The notes under the pieces: model-generated
Seen by the model: the letters and a program-made list of their open reading frames with translations, nothing else
Databases searched by the model: none
What the model was told of the DNA's origin: nothing
Program-made: the position numbers and the translations under genes
IMG/VR virus record: IMGVR_UViG_3300020419_000030
Location: 1 to 42,058 of that record
Source: a virus
Reading direction: 5' to 3' (one strand)
Length of the DNA stretch: 42,058 nucleotides
Shown: one piece after another, positions 40,595 through 42,058 of the stretch
How the letters are laid out: the number at the start of each line of letters is the position of its first letter
Position numbering within the stretch: the stretch's first letter is position 1

Positions 40595-40959
40595 TGCCCT
40601 TAATATCTGCTGTTTCCTCTATAGCCTCTACATGGCTAGAGGGAAGGCAAAAGAAAGCCGTAGCTAAACAAAAGCTAGAAGTAGCTAAAGTAAATGCTCA
40701 GGTAAAGAAAGTGGAGCAAGATGGTTCATGGGAAGAAAAAGCCATGAGTGCATCAGATTCAAGCTGGAAGGATGAGGCATGGACGGTATGCTTTATTGCC
40801 TTAATTTTTGCTTGTTTCATTCCTCAACTTCAACCGTTTATCTCAGATGGCTTTAAGTTTCTAAGAGAAGACTGTCCTGATTGGCTTAGTTATGGAATAT
40901 TAGCCTCTATAGCTGCCTCTTTTGGTCTAAAATCAATAGCTAAACTAAAAAATAAATAA
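40591..40959 (+). CDS. Holin-like membrane protein (122 aa)
   Basis: ATG 40591 overlaps the lysozyme TGA, with GAGG 7 nt upstream; TTG 40576 is less likely. After an amphipathic N-terminus (PLISAVSSIASTWLEGR) and a charged helix, two hydrophobic segments, VCFIALIFACFIPQLQPFI (about 70-88) and LSYGILASIAASFGLKSI (about 101-118), cross the membrane. This resembles GTA_holin_3TM-type proteins. Next to lysozyme and right before the late terminator, it probably releases the endolysin. Confidence 0.85.
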   Translation: MMPLISAVSSIASTWLEGRQKKAVAKQKLEVAKVNAQVKKVEQDGSWEEKAMSASDSSWKDEAWTVCFIALIFACFIPQLQPFISDGFKFLREDCPDWLSYGILASIAASFGLKSIAKLKNK

Positions 40960-40968
40960 ATTGGCTCA

Positions 40969-41004
40969 AACACTGATCAGGCTTAGGTTTGATCGGTGTT
41001 TTTT
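40969..41004 (+). terminator. Strong intrinsic terminator of the late operon
   Basis: AACACTGATCA pairs with TGATCGGTGTT (11 bp, one T-G wobble) around a 10-nt loop, followed by a run of six T (40999-41004). It lies 10 nt after the holin stop and just before promoter P4. Confidence 0.9.
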
Positions 41005-41006
41005 CG

Positions 41007-41027
41007 ACTTGTGTCCACCCTTAGGAC
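41007..41027 (+). promoter_or_regulatory. Phage RNA polymerase promoter P4 (left of attP)
   Basis: The core ACTTGTGTCCACCC is followed by TTAGGACAC; the presumed +1 is G41025. It sits directly after the late terminator and reads into the tRNA remnant and early genes. Confidence 0.75.
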
Positions 41028-41095
41028 ACTTAGGTCTTGCAATTTGTGAATTAATGATTAATTTAATAAGTGTGAACTGCTTTTTATGGTTAACA

Positions 41096-41139
41096 ACAGA
41101 TTTACAGTCTGCTGCCTTTAACCACTCGGCCACCCCACC
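41096..41139 (-). tRNA. 5' half of tRNA-Tyr (anticodon GUA), truncated; probable attP core
   Basis: Read on the minus strand, the sequence starts with acceptor GGTGGGG, then TG, D-arm GCCGAGTGGTTAAAGGC, and anticodon arm GCAGA-CTGTAAA-TCTGT with GTA at 41105-41103. This is the 5' part of a class II tRNA-Tyr. After the anticodon arm no T-arm or matching acceptor strand exists, so it is not a functional tRNA. A tRNA fragment in a phage with an intact tyrosine integrase is the classic mark of attP. Recombination would restore a complete host tRNA-Tyr using the phage copy of the 5' half. Confidence 0.85.
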
Positions 41140-41207
41140 TAAGTTTTCTTAAGCTTTACTAAGGGGTCTTTTAAAACAAAAAGTTAGTTCTCGCAATAAA
41201 AAAGTGG

Positions 41208-41228
41208 ACTTGTGTCCACCCATTAGAA
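41208..41228 (+). promoter_or_regulatory. Phage RNA polymerase promoter P5 (right-end early genes)
   Basis: The core ACTTGTGTCCACCC is followed by ATTAGAAGA; the presumed +1 is G41226. The upstream GTGG makes a local palindrome, GTGGAC-TTGT-GTCCAC (41204-41219), unlike the other copies. The RBS (GAGGAG) of the 89-aa gene begins about 3-4 nt after the +1, so the leader is very short. Confidence 0.78.
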
Positions 41229-41240
41229 GAGGAGAACAAA

Positions 41241-41510
41241 ATGAAGAAGAATGGTTATCAGAATTTGGAAAGAACTATGAAAGGTGCTTTTCAACATAAG
41301 GAAACTGGTGTTTCTGCATTAATCAAAAAATTCACTGGTGTTGCTAAGATACAAGTATGCCATGCAGACGGTACTCATTGGGATACTGTTTACTGCAACA
41401 ATCTTGGTTACAACGTGCATGGGATCATGCTTGGGATGATTAAATGTTGCAATGATGGAAAATCCAAATATGCACCACAATTTGACGACAACAAAAGATA
41501 TTGGAGATAA
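41241..41510 (+). CDS. Early hypothetical protein (89 aa)
   Basis: First gene after promoter P5, with AGAGGAG as the RBS. The product starts MKKNGYQNLERTMKGAFQHK and contains AKIQVCHADGTHWDTVYCNN and MIKCCNDGKSKYAP; four cysteines are present, but no standard zinc pattern. The position resembles that of small host-takeover proteins at T7-like genome ends. Unrecognised. Confidence 0.7.
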   Translation: MKKNGYQNLERTMKGAFQHKETGVSALIKKFTGVAKIQVCHADGTHWDTVYCNNLGYNVHGIMLGMIKCCNDGKSKYAPQFDDNKRYWR

Positions 41511-41512
41511 TA

Positions 41513-42058
41513 ATGCTTACATTGACACAAAATATAGATAATGCACTTGAGTTAAGTTCATTTTCTTTTTTTACTTCTAAGGCTTCACAAAAACTTGCTT
41601 TAAGTTACCTTAATCGTGCTTATGAATGTGCTAGAAAAACAATGGTGCATAAAGGCTCAACACCTCAAGAAAGATGGTTAGAATCATATGACTTGCCTTT
41701 TGACCTATGTCATGTCAGAGAAAAGCACAGACCAATACTGCAACATTTATCAATAGATTGTGATTTAGTCTTTAAGTTGGTTGAATACAGAAAGCAATTC
41801 AAAGACTTTGATATTGTAAAACCAACAAAAAAAGATGACTTAGCAACAACAATGAAAATTATTAATGATACTGTTGGATATACAAAAGAATATCCTTCAG
41901 AATCACAAAGAAATCTTGAACATTATTTTGGTAAAGATTTGTGGAAAAGAGTTACATATACATGGCATTTTGTAACTAATTCTCATGGCACAAGATTTAT
42001 AAGGGTTTTTTGGTTTCTTGATGGAAAGCTTACTAAATTATCTGAATTATTATTATTA
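41513..42058 (+). CDS. Early hypothetical protein, 3'-truncated by the window end (182 codons visible)
   Basis: The ATG at 41513 comes two bases after the preceding stop, and the frame stays open through the last base. The product starts MLTLTQNIDNALELSSFSFF and includes ASQKLALSYLNRAYECARKT, FDLCHVREKHRPILQHLSID and FGKDLWKRVTYTWHFVTNS. It reads as a soluble helical-beta protein with no known motif. The frame does not continue into the gene at the left end of the window if the ends are simply joined, so bases are missing or the ends are not adjacent. Confidence 0.75.
   Translation, partial: MLTLTQNIDNALELSSFSFFTSKASQKLALSYLNRAYECARKTMVHKGSTPQERWLESYDLPFDLCHVREKHRPILQHLSIDCDLVFKLVEYRKQFKDFDIVKPTKKDDLATTMKIINDTVGYTKEYPSESQRNLEHYFGKDLWKRVTYTWHFVTNSHGTRFIRVFWFLDGKLTKLSELLLL

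Noticed and set aside
41040-41140. A complete functional tRNA-Tyr gene
   Set aside because: No T-arm and no acceptor 3' strand follow the anticodon arm on the minus strand, so only the 5' half is present.
40961-41152. 63-aa + strand open frame starting just after the holin gene
   Set aside because: It runs through the late terminator, promoter P4 and the tRNA-Tyr remnant, has no RBS, and its composition follows those elements.

Overview
The window looks like a nearly complete genome of a temperate, T7-like marine podovirus. It is about 42 kb, AT-rich, and every gene is on the + strand with frequent TAATG/ATGA stop-start overlaps. The replication half is T7-like: single-subunit RNA polymerase, ssDNA-binding protein, endonuclease I, primase-helicase, PolA-type DNA polymerase, FEN-type exonuclease, and a B12-dependent class II ribonucleotide reductase. 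The morphogenesis half is not T7-like. Portal, major capsid protein, adaptor and tail-stabilisation protein resemble P22, SU10 or HMO-2011-type phages, and the gene order differs from T7. A truncated tRNA-Tyr(GUA) of alphaproteobacterial appearance lies on the minus strand near 41.1 kb and is probably attP. The host is inferred to be a marine alphaproteobacterium.

Layout. 0-2.6 kb: early/lysogeny region with the end of a truncated gene, a tyrosine integrase, a ribbon-helix-helix-like protein and a winged-helix-like protein. 2.6-5.2 kb: RNA polymerase behind a phage promoter nested in a long inverted repeat. 5.2-15.0 kb: DNA metabolism operon, including an unexpected TET-associated-type glycosyltransferase between primase-helicase and DNA polymerase. 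15.0-15.4 kb: non-coding junction with a hairpin, a promoter and a second hairpin. 15.4-26.1 kb: S74-chaperone fibre, tail proteins and ejection proteins (a transglycosylase and a 1514-aa protein with an HExxH site). 26.1-33.7 kb: terminase subunits, portal, scaffold, major capsid protein and adaptor. 33.7-39.1 kb: array of small fibre modules, including two paralogous sets. 39.1-41.0 kb: lysis region ending in a strong intrinsic terminator. 41.0-42.06 kb: two phage promoters around the tRNA-Tyr remnant, then two early genes, the last cut by the window end.

How it works together. Five copies of ACTTGTGTCCACCC, each followed by W-T-W-R-G-A, sit in intergenic regions upstream of the RNA polymerase gene, the SSB operon, the late operon and the right-end early genes. 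They are the likely promoters of the phage polymerase. Host polymerase would first transcribe the early genes; phage polymerase would then amplify its own gene, the replication operon and the late operon. The integrase and attP imply a lysogenic option, with crossover in the 5' half of a tRNA-Tyr gene.

Points that deserve attention: a candidate RNA switch over the polymerase ribosome binding site, a primase-derived 45-nt in-frame insert inside the transglycosylase gene, the glycosyltransferase, the metallopeptidase-like site in the ejection protein, and a 91-codon frame near 39.9 kb that lacks a start codon by one base.
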